NCBI GenBank assembly: GCA_903851655.1
Contig: CAINOV010000210.1
Coordinates: 1-33,198, forward strand
Direction: 5' to 3'
Length of the DNA stretch: 33,198 nt
Origin: an uncultured Caulobacterales bacterium
GTDB taxonomy: Bacteria > Pseudomonadota > Alphaproteobacteria > Caulobacterales > Caulobacteraceae
Part shown: positions 1-7,471 of the stretch, one piece after another
How the letters are laid out: each line of letters opens with the position of its first letter
How positions within the stretch are numbered: the stretch's first letter is position 1
The notes under the pieces: generated by a model
What the model was told of the DNA's origin: nothing
What the model saw: only the letters and a program-made list of their open reading frames with translations
The model's database searches: none
Position numbers and translations under genes: made by a program

Positions 1-759
1 CTCCTCGAAGCCCGGCCGCGCCACCCCGTCCACCGCCACGGGCACGCCCCAATGGAGATCGCGGGTGATGCCCCGGTCGATCAGACCTTCATCGAGGAAC
101 TTGTAGGCGATGGAGCGGGTCAGCAGCGGCCAGTCCGCATGGCTGTCGATGAAGGCGCGGATCCGGTCCTGCAGGCGCGACTGCAGAAGGTAGAGGTGCC
201 GCGTCTCCCGGACCTCGAGGTCGCGGGAGCCGGAGATGGTGGAGTAGGGATTGATGAGCCGCACCGGGTCCAGCAGGGAGCCGCAGTTGTCGCACTGGTC
301 TCCCCTCGCCTTCTCGAAGGCGCAGATGGGACAGGTGCCCTCGATATAGCGGTCCGGCAGGAACCGTCGGTCGTCGATGGAGTAGACCATCTTGTCGGTC
401 CGCTCCTCGATCAGGCCCTGGCGCTCCAGCACCTGGGCGAAGTGCTGGGTCAGCTCGCGGTTGCGCAGGCTGGAGGACCGGCCGAACCAGTCGAAGGACA
501 GGCCGAAGGCGGCCGCCACGTCCTTCTGCAGCTGGTGCTGCTCGTCGCAATAGGCGCGGACGTCCTGACCGGCGGCGGCGGCGGCCAGTTCGGCCGGGGT
601 GCCGTGCTCGTCGGTGGCGCAGATGAACAGCACCTCGTCGCCGACGGCGCGGTGGAAGCGGGCGAACACATCGGCCGGAAGCATCGATCCGGCCAGATTC
701 CCCAGGTGCTTGATCCCGTTGATGTAGGGCAAGGCCGAGGTGATCAGTATGCGGGTCAT
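1..759 (-). CDS. metG: Methionine--tRNA ligase, N-terminal part (cut by window edge)
   Basis: This enzyme charges tRNA-Met with methionine in the cytoplasm. Only the first 253 codons lie in the window; the gene runs off the left edge, so it is absent from the ORF track. The ATG is preceded by AGGA with six-base spacing. The N-terminus reads [18 protein letters not shown], which contains the class I HIGH-type motif as HLGN. It is followed by the connective region with a CPIC...CDNC zinc knuckle, as in MetG. The KMSKS motif and anticodon-binding domain would lie outside the window. The gene follows a histidine phosphatase on the same strand with about 75 bases between them, so the two may be co-transcribed. 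The identification is secure. Confidence 0.95.
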   Translation of the reverse strand, partial: MTRILITSALPYINGIKHLGNLAGSMLPADVFARFHRAVGDEVLFICATDEHGTPAELAAAAAGQDVRAYCDEQHQLQKDVAAAFGLSFDWFGRSSSLRNRELTQHFAQVLERQGLIEERTDKMVYSIDDRRFLPDRYIEGTCPICAFEKARGDQCDNCGSLLDPVRLINPYSTISGSRDLEVRETRHLYLLQSRLQDRIRAFIDSHADWPLLTRSIAYKFLDEGLIDRGITRDLHWGVPVAVDGVARPGFEE

Positions 760-834
760 GCGGCGTCCTGGCGCGGGGAACGAGGGAGAGCGCCGTGTTT
801 AGGGCGCCTTGCGCCAATAGGCAAAGCGGCGACG

Positions 835-1404
835 TCAGCCGGCGAGATGTTCGATGCGTCCGCCGGACAGCCGGAACACGCTGTCCTGCGGCGGCGGCGC
901 CCCGTGCAGCGATTCGCCCGCATAAAGATGCCGGACCATGCGGCCGGTGATGCCGTGCGAAACCACCAGCCGGCGCCGTCCGTCCGTTTCATCCACCTCG
1001 GACAACCAGGCGGCCACCCGCGACCGGAGCTGGTCCTCGGTTTCGCCGCCGGGAATGGCGTAGATCCAGCCGGGCGCAATCCGGGTGTCCGGCGCCCTGG
1101 CGAGGATCTCGTCCCGAGTCAGCCCGTCCAGCGGGCCCAGGGACATTTCCGCCAGCCGCTCATCGGTTTCGATGGGGGTGTCCAGGCCCGCCGATTCGCA
1201 CACGATCCGGGCGGTGGCGAAGGCCCGGCCGAGGGGACTTGAGACCACCACCCAGGGCGCCTCGCCGTCCACGGTCGGCCGAAGGATCCGGCCCATCCGC
1301 CGCGCCTGCGCGATCCCCTCCTCGGTGAGGGGGGAGTCCAGCCGCCCCTGAAGGCGACCCTCCTTGTTGAACTGCGTCTGGCCGTGGCGGATCAGGATGA
1401 TCAG
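835..1404 (-). CDS. Histidine phosphatase (phosphoglycerate mutase-like) family protein
   Basis: This is a branch-1 histidine phosphatase of about 189 residues. RHGQT near residues 6-10 holds the phosphorylated His. SSPLGRAFATA supplies the second Arg, EMSLGPLDG is the acid-loop region, and VSHGITGR holds the second catalytic His. The substrate cannot be told from sequence; phosphoserine, sugar phosphates and ribazole phosphate are all used in this family. No ATG, GTG or TTG lies in frame between the downstream end of the neighbouring lipoprotein gene and the RHG motif. The track's longer start at 1545 lies inside that lipoprotein gene. A CTG at 1404-1402, six bases after GGAGA, places the start just before IILIRHG, where the family normally begins. 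I therefore choose CTG. The function call is strong; the start is inferred. Confidence 0.85.
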   Translation of the reverse strand: MIILIRHGQTQFNKEGRLQGRLDSPLTEEGIAQARRMGRILRPTVDGEAPWVVVSSPLGRAFATARIVCESAGLDTPIETDERLAEMSLGPLDGLTRDEILARAPDTRIAPGWIYAIPGGETEDQLRSRVAAWLSEVDETDGRRRLVVSHGITGRMVRHLYAGESLHGAPPPQDSVFRLSGGRIEHLAG

Positions 1405-1438
1405 GGGGTGTCTCCGGACGGGGGCGAAGCTGCGCGGC

Positions 1439-1588
1439 TCAGCCCTTGGGATCGGCCTTGGCGGGCGCCGGCGTCTTGGCCAGCGGCGTGCAGCTGGCGG
1501 CCGCATTGCAGTTGTAGGTGATGCTGGTGCAGCCCGACAGGCCAACCAACACCGTGATCATCACGGCGACCGGAACAAGGCGGGCCAT
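1439..1588 (-). CDS. Small lipoprotein (49 aa)
   Basis: This is a 49-residue predicted lipoprotein. A basic start and a hydrophobic stretch (residues 4-16) lead to a lipobox LSGC, with the lipidated Cys near position 20. The short mature part contains two further Cys and an Ala/Lys/Pro-rich tail, so a disulfide is possible. The ATG is preceded by GGAGAAG at good spacing. The gene sits directly upstream of the histidine phosphatase, 34 bases from its proposed start, probably in one transcript. I do not recognise a specific family. The alternative that this reading frame belongs to a longer protein (track ORF 1439-2107) fails, because that extension runs antisense through the kinase gene. Confidence 0.7.
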   Translation of the reverse strand: MARLVPVAVMITVLVGLSGCTSITYNCNAAASCTPLAKTPAPAKADPKG

Positions 1589-1884
1589 CTGTTCTTCTCC
1601 CGGGCCGACCCCGGCCCCTTCCTGCACGCAGTCTATCGGCGCGGGCGCCCGCATGCAAACGCCCCCCGGGGGCTGGGGCGAGCCTGTTCCGCGCCGCACG
1701 CCGCGCGCCGCCGGCGGCGCGTCACCAAGGGCCGCCGCGCACGCGGGCCGCTGAACTGTCACCCAATTTGGTCGCCCTCTGCCGAATTGTTTACGATTTT
1801 CGGTTGATCCTGCGCACGCTTGGCGGACACTTCGATGCATTAGTCGGGGCCGTTGCAACCGAGCTAACCTGAGGAGCATTCGTT

Positions 1885-3810
1885 TTGAAAAGAACGCCAC
1901 GCCTCCTCGAGAATCAGATCGAGACATTCTTCGACGTTTCGCTGGATCTTTTGATAATCCGTGACGACGAAGGCAATATCGTTCGGATGAATGCAGCCTG
2001 GAAAGAGACTCTAGGCTTTGACGTTTCGGAACTCGAAGGCCTTTCACTCCTGTCTCTCGTGCATCCTGAGGACCTCGAGTCCACGATCGAGCACATGGCT
2101 CGGGCAAATCGCGAAGAAAACGTCGTAGGATTCATCAACAGATATCGCCGCCGGGACGGGACCTATCGCCAGCTGGAGTGGCGCGCGCGCCGCTCCGGCG
2201 ACCTGGTCTTCGGGATCGCCCGGGACGTGACGGACCAGCTCGCCGCGCACGACGCGCAGCGCGCCCTCCAGCGCCAACACAACCTGATGTTCGAGCATGT
2301 GCGCGCTGGAATCATCCTGCACGACGCCACGGGCGCGGTGATCTACGCCAATCCCCGGGCCGGCGAGCTGTTCGGCGTCCGGTCGGACGAGGCCCGGGGC
2401 GCGGCGCTGGCCGACGCCCGCTGGACCCTGGTGCGCGAAGACGGATCCCTGCTGCCCGTCGAGGAGTATCCGGTCAGTCGCGCCCTTTGCACCGGGCGCA
2501 TGGCGTCCAACCTGCTGATCGGCATCAAGACCCCGGCCGAGGAGCGGATCACCTGGGTGATGGGTAACGCCATCCCGATCTTCGAGGGGGGGGCGACTCC
2601 CTCGAAGATCGTCACCAGCTTCACCGATGTCACCCAGCTCAAGGAGACGGAGCAGGCCCTGGCCGTCGCCAGTCTCAAGGCCGAAGCCGCAGCGGAGGCC
2701 AAGTCGCAGTTCCTGGCGAACATGAGCCATGAGATCCGGACGCCGCTGACCGGCGTGCTGGGCTATGCGCGGATGATGCGCGAGATCGCCGGCCTGCCGA
2801 CCGAGGCCGTCGCCCTGATCGAGAAGATCGAGGCCAACGGGCACATCCTGCTGTCCACCGTGAACGACGTGCTCGACTTTTCCCGGCTTGAAGCCAACCT
2901 GGTCAGCTTCACCTATGCGCCCGCCGATGTGACGGCGGTGGTCCGAGACACGCTCAACCTGTTCGAGCTCGACCTCGCCCAGAGGCGCCTGAAGATCGAT
3001 CTTGTCGTGGCCCCCGGCGTTCCGGACACGGCGAGTCTCGACGCCAACCGCCTGCGTCAGATCCTGATCAACCTGATCGCCAACGCCATCCGGTTCACCC
3101 CCGCCGGAGGATTGACTGTAAGCCTGGGCTACGATCCCGCCGAAGACCGGCTGCGGTTCGAGGTCGCGGACACGGGCATCGGCATCGCCCCCGGCGATCT
3201 TCCGCATCTGTTCGAGCGGTTCAGTCAGGCGGACGTGTCGACCACCCGGCACTTCGGCGGGGTGGGGCTGGGGCTGGCCATCTGCAAGTATCTGGCCGAG
3301 CGCATGGGCGGACGGATCGGCGTGGAGAGTGTCCTCGGCGCGGGCAGCCGGTTCTGGTTCGAACTGCCGCCGCAGACTGCGCTGGGCATGAGCCCGGCAG
3401 ACGCTGACCCCGACGCCAGCCCCACGCCGTCGCTCCAGGGCGTGCGGATCCTGGTGATCGATGACAACGAGATGATCCGCGACCTCGCCCGCCGCATCCT
3501 GGAGGCCCTCGGCATGGAGGTGGAGACGGCTGTGGATGGCTTTGACGGCGTCGCCAAGGCGCGGTCGCAGGCGTTCGACCTGTTCCTGATCGACCGGCAG
3601 ATGCCGCGCCTGAGCGGCGAGGCCGTGGCCGAACAGATCCGCACCCTGCCCGGCGGCAACAGCACCCGTCCGCTCGTCGCCTTCAGCGCCGACGTGATCG
3701 GGGACCTGGCGCCGGTCTTTGACGGCTGGGTCAGCAAGCCGATCGATGTGGCGCACCTGGCGCGGGAACTGTCCCGGCAGCTGGTCGCCGATCGTCGGGC
3801 CGCGGTGTGA
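1885..3810 (+). CDS. Hybrid sensor histidine kinase (PAS-PAS-HisKA-HATPase-REC)
   Basis: This is a 641-residue soluble hybrid histidine kinase with no membrane segment. Domains in order: PAS at about 14-118, a second PAS at about 130-255, a HisKA dimerisation domain with phospho-acceptor H282 in [10 protein letters not shown], and an ATPase domain with N-box around N396/N400, DTGIGI (429-434), LFERFSQAD and [10 protein letters not shown]-terminal receiver has acidic D526/D527, phospho-acceptor D570 in FLIDRQMP and K618. Because the receiver is attached, the phosphate probably passes to a separate phosphotransferase or the receiver tunes kinase activity. The start is TTG at 1885, eight bases after GAGGAG. 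The first roughly 90 codons use AT-rich codons (ATA, CTA, AGA, GTA) unlike the rest. The signal sensed is unknown. Confidence 0.93.
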   Translation: MKRTPRLLENQIETFFDVSLDLLIIRDDEGNIVRMNAAWKETLGFDVSELEGLSLLSLVHPEDLESTIEHMARANREENVVGFINRYRRRDGTYRQLEWRARRSGDLVFGIARDVTDQLAAHDAQRALQRQHNLMFEHVRAGIILHDATGAVIYANPRAGELFGVRSDEARGAALADARWTLVREDGSLLPVEEYPVSRALCTGRMASNLLIGIKTPAEERITWVMGNAIPIFEGGATPSKIVTSFTDVTQLKETEQALAVASLKAEAAAEAKSQFLANMSHEIRTPLTGVLGYARMMREIAGLPTEAVALIEKIEANGHILLSTVNDVLDFSRLEANLVSFTYAPADVTAVVRDTLNLFELDLAQRRLKIDLVVAPGVPDTASLDANRLRQILINLIANAIRFTPAGGLTVSLGYDPAEDRLRFEVADTGIGIAPGDLPHLFERFSQADVSTTRHFGGVGLGLAICKYLAERMGGRIGVESVLGAGSRFWFELPPQTALGMSPADADPDASPTPSLQGVRILVIDDNEMIRDLARRILEALGMEVETAVDGFDGVAKARSQAFDLFLIDRQMPRLSGEAVAEQIRTLPGGNSTRPLVAFSADVIGDLAPVFDGWVSKPIDVAHLARELSRQLVADRRAAV

Positions 3811-3828
3811 CGGGCGGCGCGCCGCCCG
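3811..3828. terminator. GC-only hairpin between convergent genes
   Basis: The 24 bases between the stops of the hybrid kinase and the convergent hydrolase contain a perfect 18-base palindrome, CGGGCGGCGCGCCGCCCG. It would fold as a strong stem with a tight CGCG loop on either strand. No T-tract follows, so this is a terminator-like or transcript-end-stabilising hairpin rather than a textbook intrinsic terminator. Confidence 0.45.
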
Positions 3829-3834
3829 CCTGAG

Positions 3835-4590
3835 TCAGGCGCCGGCGTCCAGAAAGCCGGTAATGGCCGCCGCGAACCCGGGATCGGCGACGGCGCTCAG
3901 ATGATCCCCCGTGACGATCCGGACCCGGCCGGCCGGCAACAGGGCGGCCAGGGCCTCCGCCGAGCCGTTGTCCTGGTCCCGGTCCCCGCTGACCACGAGG
4001 GTGGGGACTGGAATGGCCGCGATCTCGTCGGAACGGGTGGGGGTGAAGGACGCCAGCACGCCCAGCATCGCTTCTGGCTTCAGCCCCCGGGCCTCCATCA
4101 TCAGCTGGATCACCCGACCGGAGCGCGGATCGGCCGCCGCCGCCCCATGGCGGATGCCATCCTCGAACAGGGCCGCGCGGGCGCCCGCCTGCATGATCCC
4201 GCTGTCGCCCATGCCGCCCAGCACCGCCCGCCCCGGCCGCGCGCCCCGCACCATCATCCGCACGGCGGTCCGCGCGCCGAGGGAATAGCCGACAAGGTCA
4301 TAATCGCTCAGGCCGAGATGGGCGATCAGCGCCTCCTGATCCAGCGCCAGCACATCGGCGGGCCAGAAGGCGCGGTCCTCCGGCGCGGCCGACGCGCCAT
4401 GCCCGCGCAGGTCCGGCAGGATCACCCGGCGCCCCAGGCCCGCCACGGCGGCGGCGACGCCGGGCTGGACCCAGTTCGAAGGCCCGTCGGCGAGAAAGCC
4501 GTGGATCAACAGGGTCGGACGTCCCTCACCCAGGGTGCGGTAGGCGATCGTCTGGCCGTCAAAGCTCTCGAACCCGTGCGTCTCGGACAT
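3835..4590 (-). CDS. Alpha/beta hydrolase, cytoplasmic (251 aa)
   Basis: This is a 251-residue alpha/beta-hydrolase fold protein without a signal peptide. The oxyanion-hole HGF is at 30-32 and PDLRGHG at about 60-65. The nucleophile is S103 in GYSLG. The acid is probably D203 in SGDRDQD, and the catalytic His is H230 in GDHLSAV. These give a complete Ser-Asp-His triad, so it should be an esterase, lactonase or related hydrolase. The substrate cannot be assigned. The ATG follows GGGAG at seven bases. It converges on the hybrid kinase and lies about 90 bases downstream of another hydrolase on the same strand. Confidence 0.9.
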   Translation of the reverse strand: MSETHGFESFDGQTIAYRTLGEGRPTLLIHGFLADGPSNWVQPGVAAAVAGLGRRVILPDLRGHGASAAPEDRAFWPADVLALDQEALIAHLGLSDYDLVGYSLGARTAVRMMVRGARPGRAVLGGMGDSGIMQAGARAALFEDGIRHGAAAADPRSGRVIQLMMEARGLKPEAMLGVLASFTPTRSDEIAAIPVPTLVVSGDRDQDNGSAEALAALLPAGRVRIVTGDHLSAVADPGFAAAITGFLDAGA

Positions 4591-4681
4591 GCCTGGCTCC
4601 CGGTGGTCTTGTCAGGACAGAAGCCGAAGGCGTCGCCGGGTTCAAGGGCGGCGTGGCGGAACAGCTTTTCGCCCGCCGCGA

Positions 4682-6115
4682 TCAGGGCGCGCCGGGCGGA
4701 CGGCTGTGAGCGCGGATCCAGCGGGCCACCGTGTCCAGCGCGACGGGGGCCATGGTCTCCTCGATCTCGGAATATTCGCTGATGGCGCCGGTCCTGGCGG
4801 TCTGGAACAGGTGATTGAGGCCGGGAATCTCGTCGATCTCCACGTCGGGATTGCCGGACAGGGCCTCGCGGATCCGGGGCAGGTTCTGCGCCGTCGACAC
4901 CTGCACGTCCTTGGTCCCGCCCAGCACCAGAACCGGACAACGGACCTGACGCAGGACCGGCGCCGGTTCAAAGGCGAAGAACTCCCGGAACCAGCGCGTG
5001 TTGATCTGGGCGACGACGGCGTCGATCTGCGCCGGCGTGGCCTGGGGCGCCTGCTCGCGCATCACCGCGCGCAAAGGCGGCGCCGCCTTGTCCGGATCGG
5101 GTTCGCTGCGGAGGATGTCGATCATCCTCTGCCGCTGGCCGGCGGCGACGGCGATCTTGTCCGGCGGCGCGCCCGTCGCCGCGAGGATCAGCTTCAGCTG
5201 TTCCAGCCAGACCGCAGCGCCATTGACCCCCGGGCCCGCCAGCATGACGATGAAGGCCGTCGACGGGTCACGGACCGCCACCATCGGGACGATCAGCCCG
5301 CCTTCGCTGTGCCCGATCAGTCCCACATGCCCGGGGTCGATCTCGCTCCGCGTCCGCAGATAGGCCGCAGCCGCCCGGGCGTCGTCGGCGAAATCATAGG
5401 ATGTCGCCTTGCCGTAGTCGCCGGTGGAGCGGCCCGTGCCCCGCTTGTCGTAGCGCAGCACGGCGATCCCGTGGCGGGTGAGATGATCGGCGAGAACAAG
5501 GAAGAGTTCATGGCCGACGATCGGCTCGTTGCGCGTATTCGGTCCGGACCCCGCGACGAGCACTACCGCCGGGAACGGTCCGGCCCCCTGGGGCAGGGTC
5601 AGGGTTCCAGCGAGCCGGACATTGGCGGCGGCGTCGGAAAAGGCGACCTCCTCCTCCCGGTAGGGATAGGGTTTCAGCGGGGTCTGCGGCCGCCGCAGGA
5701 CCGCCTGGGCCTGGCCCGCCGTCCGCCGCGTCAGCTGGAGCGGCAGGGCGCCGGGCCCCTGTCGCCACTCGCCGGCCAGGGTCCCGCCCGACGGGTCCAG
5801 CACGCCGTCGAAACTTCCTCGGACCGCGGCGATCTCGATATGGACCTTGTCCCCGGTCATCTCCACCTTGGTCAGCGGAATGCCGTTGGCCTGCTGGTCG
5901 ATGCTGTCCAGCGTGCCCGTCAGGCCGGTTGCGCCGGACGTGACGTGGAAGGCCAGCCTCAGCTTGACCGCCGATACGTTCAACGCGCCGTCCCAGTCGC
6001 CCACGACGGTGCGAACCACAGCGGCTGGCGGCCCCGGATCCGCGCTGGTCGCAGGCCCCGCCTGAACGAGGAGCCAGGCGAGCGCCATGGCCGCCACCGC
6101 CCTGTATTCGAACAT
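4682..6115 (-). CDS. Exported alpha/beta hydrolase with N-terminal accessory domain
   Basis: This is a 477-residue exported hydrolase. A signal peptide (residues 1-24, cut near ATS-A) is followed by a beta-rich accessory region of about 110 residues, which occurs with this hydrolase type and has no known catalytic role. The hydrolase domain from about 155 has VAGSGPNTRN near the oxyanion hole, RYDKRGTGRS, the nucleophile S270 in GHSEGG, D403 in GGTKDVQV and H435 in GLNHLFQ. The triad is complete. Relatives are annotated as S9-like or serine aminopeptidase-like esterases; whether it cleaves esters or peptides is open. It probably acts in the periplasm. The ATG follows a run AGGGGGG. It lies upstream of a second hydrolase on the same strand. 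Confidence 0.88.
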   Translation of the reverse strand: MFEYRAVAAMALAWLLVQAGPATSADPGPPAAVVRTVVGDWDGALNVSAVKLRLAFHVTSGATGLTGTLDSIDQQANGIPLTKVEMTGDKVHIEIAAVRGSFDGVLDPSGGTLAGEWRQGPGALPLQLTRRTAGQAQAVLRRPQTPLKPYPYREEEVAFSDAAANVRLAGTLTLPQGAGPFPAVVLVAGSGPNTRNEPIVGHELFLVLADHLTRHGIAVLRYDKRGTGRSTGDYGKATSYDFADDARAAAAYLRTRSEIDPGHVGLIGHSEGGLIVPMVAVRDPSTAFIVMLAGPGVNGAAVWLEQLKLILAATGAPPDKIAVAAGQRQRMIDILRSEPDPDKAAPPLRAVMREQAPQATPAQIDAVVAQINTRWFREFFAFEPAPVLRQVRCPVLVLGGTKDVQVSTAQNLPRIREALSGNPDVEIDEIPGLNHLFQTARTGAISEYSEIEETMAPVALDTVARWIRAHSRPPGAP

Positions 6116-6203
6116 GAACCCCCCTGCCCCCGATGACCGCGCCGAACGGGCGGATTAAGGCAGGCGTCGGCGGCGACGTCAAACGGGCGTCCTCCGGGAG
6201 GGT

Positions 6204-6233
6204 TTGCGGTCCCTCCCCCTGGCGCGCTATACT
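6204..6233 (+). promoter_or_regulatory. Sigma70-like promoter before the KE-tail protein
   Basis: TTGCGG (6204-6209) and TATACT (6228-6233) are separated by 18 bases in the divergent region between the exported hydrolase and the small plus-strand gene. Transcription would begin near 6240, leaving a leader of about 97 bases before the ATG at 6337. The prediction rests on motif match only. Confidence 0.4.
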
Positions 6234-6336
6234 GTGGGCGTGTTTCGACTGGACGGACGCCGGCCGGACGGCGCCGCCACGGGAGCGCGCGCATGGGGCC
6301 GCCGCAGGTCCCCTTGACCCTCGAGGAACGAATGCC

Positions 6337-6636
6337 ATGAGCGACGCAGTCGGCCCCGGCGATCTGGTGTTGTGCGTGAACGCCGCCCCGAACCATGTCA
6401 CGGGCCGGCCTGTCCCCCTGCGGGCGGGGGAGACCTATCGGGTGCTCTCGGTCTGGGACTATGCCTGCCCCTGCGGTCGGTCTGACGCCCTGCTGGACGT
6501 GGGCGTCGACTTCGGATGGTGCCAGTCGCGGTTCCGGCTCCTGCCCAAGCCCAAGGCCCAGGCCCGGCCGCAACAGGTCTCCGCGCCGAAGGAAAAGGAA
6601 AAGGAAAAGGAAAAGGAAAAGGAAACGACCCGCTGA
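6337..6636 (+). CDS. Small conserved-type protein with Lys-Glu repeat tail (99 aa)
   Basis: This is a 99-residue protein of unknown function. The first 70 residues resemble short beta-barrel (SH3-like) hypothetical proteins seen in alphaproteobacteria and their phages: a PGDLVLCVN opening, a GETYRVLSV strand, a CPCGRSD turn and an FRLLP end. Three Cys (the CPC pair and a later WC) could bind metal, which is speculative. The tail is an alternating Lys-Glu stretch of six pairs encoded by AAGGAA hexamers, then TTR. The ATG at 6337 is chosen over the upstream track start because GAGGAA precedes it at good spacing and the family-like sequence begins there. It converges on the degenerate receiver gene. 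Confidence 0.75.
   Translation: MSDAVGPGDLVLCVNAAPNHVTGRPVPLRAGETYRVLSVWDYACPCGRSDALLDVGVDFGWCQSRFRLLPKPKAQARPQQVSAPKEKEKEKEKEKETTR
6590..6625 (+). repeat. GGAAAA hexanucleotide microsatellite inside a CDS
   Basis: Five perfect copies of GGAAAA (6591-6620), with partial copies at both ends, encode the Lys-Glu tail of the 99-residue protein. Copy-number change would lengthen or shorten the tail in steps of one Lys-Glu pair without shifting the frame. Confidence 0.9.
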
Positions 6637-6665
6637 CGGGCTCGTTGTCCAGCCTGCCGGTTCAA

Positions 6666-6685
6666 CCGCGGGACTAGGCCCGCGG
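6666..6685. terminator. Hairpin between convergent genes, loop holds a stop codon
   Basis: CCGCGGG (6666-6672), loop ACTAGG, CCCGCGG (6679-6685) form a perfect seven-pair stem. It lies at the convergent junction of the KE-tail gene and the receiver gene. The receiver's TAG stop (minus strand, 6676-6674) lies in the loop. No T-tract is present. Confidence 0.5.
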
Positions 6686-7282
6686 CGGCCGGCGCGGATT
6701 GAGCATGGCGTCGATGTCGCTCTGGTCGAGGTTGTGCCCGCTCGGCTCGCCGACCTCGAGGGGCAGGTCGTCCCACCGCCGACCATCGGTGCCAGGGGGC
6801 GGGCCGATGGAGTGGAACCGGCGATCCGGACCCAGATAGACCTGACACTCGACGAAGGCGCGACTGTCCCGCGCCACCCAGATGATCCGGTCCAGCAGGA
6901 TCTTCGGCGTCATCGGCCGCGTGATGATGAAATCCGCGCCGCAGTCCCGGGCCTTGGCCACCTTGGACATCGGGCTGTGACTGCACAGGATGATGGCCGC
7001 CATGAAGCTGTTGGGGTTCAGCTTCGCCCGCCGAAGCCAGTGGACGAGATCATAGCCGTCCGATCCCTCCAGGGCGGCTTCGCAGATCAGCAGGTCGAAT
7101 TCACGGGTCTTGAGCAGGTCCTTCGCCACATAGGCCGTCGGCGCCCGCTCGATCGACCGCACGCCGAGGCCCTGCAGCAGTTTGTAGGTGATATCCAGTC
7201 CCCGCTGGTTGTCCTCCACCAGCAGCACCTGCGCATTTTCCAGATTGTAGCGTGGCTTTGGCGCGGCCGGCGGCTTGGTCAC
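6674..7282 (-). CDS. Atypical receiver-domain protein with Glu at phospho-site and FliM-like tail
   Basis: This is a 202-residue protein. Residues 17-140 form a CheY-like receiver: VLLVEDN supplies the acidic pair E23/D24. The phospho-acceptor position in FDLLICEAALEGSDG is E68 instead of Asp, and the usual KP lysine is Arg (R122, ITRPMTP). Such a domain cannot be phosphorylated normally and may be locked in one state. A linker with GPDRRF and GRRWDDLP follows. The C-terminus LDQSDIDAMLN (185-195) closely resembles the CheY-binding N-terminal peptide of FliM (LSQAEIDALLN in E. coli, from memory). A role at the flagellar motor or chemotaxis system is an inference. The start is GTG at 7282, the only reasonable start before the receiver. 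No clear ribosome-binding site is seen; two GAGATATTCC repeats lie just upstream. Confidence 0.85.
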   Translation of the reverse strand: MTKPPAAPKPRYNLENAQVLLVEDNQRGLDITYKLLQGLGVRSIERAPTAYVAKDLLKTREFDLLICEAALEGSDGYDLVHWLRRAKLNPNSFMAAIILCSHSPMSKVAKARDCGADFIITRPMTPKILLDRIIWVARDSRAFVECQVYLGPDRRFHSIGPPPGTDGRRWDDLPLEVGEPSGHNLDQSDIDAMLNPRRPPRA

Positions 7283-7286
7283 GTGG

Positions 7287-7319
7287 GAATATCTCGATCT
7301 GAGGAAACTGGAATATCTC
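7287..7319 (-). repeat. Two direct GAGATATTCC repeats upstream of the receiver gene
   Basis: On the minus strand the decamer GAGATATTCC occurs at 7319-7310 and 7296-7287, 23 bases apart. It lies immediately before the GTG start. It could be a tandem operator or part of the promoter. No factor can be named. Confidence 0.4.
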
Positions 7320-7471
7320 CTTATCTACGCAAGCGCCCCCCGGAAAGGCAATCCGCGGCGATCCCGCGACCGCCGGCGACAGGCGATCCACCCTGCCCCC
7401 TCAGGACCCTGTCCCTGTGACAGCCCGCGGTGTACGGTTTCCGGACCGGAGTGCGCGAAGGCGGGGGCCGC

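Noticed and set aside
2044-3756. 570-residue minus-strand ORF opposite the hybrid kinase
   Set aside because: Shadow of the kinase gene; no domain or signal recognisable.
4591-4681. Extra coding segment between the two hydrolases (ALIAAGEKLFRHAALEPGDAF in an alternative frame)
   Set aside because: It looks protein-like but has no start, ribosome-binding site or family match; too short to support.
5980-6786. Minus-strand ORF with a (Phe-Leu)n stretch suggesting a membrane helix
   Set aside because: The stretch is the reverse reading of the Lys-Glu hexamer repeat; the frame overlaps three better supported genes.
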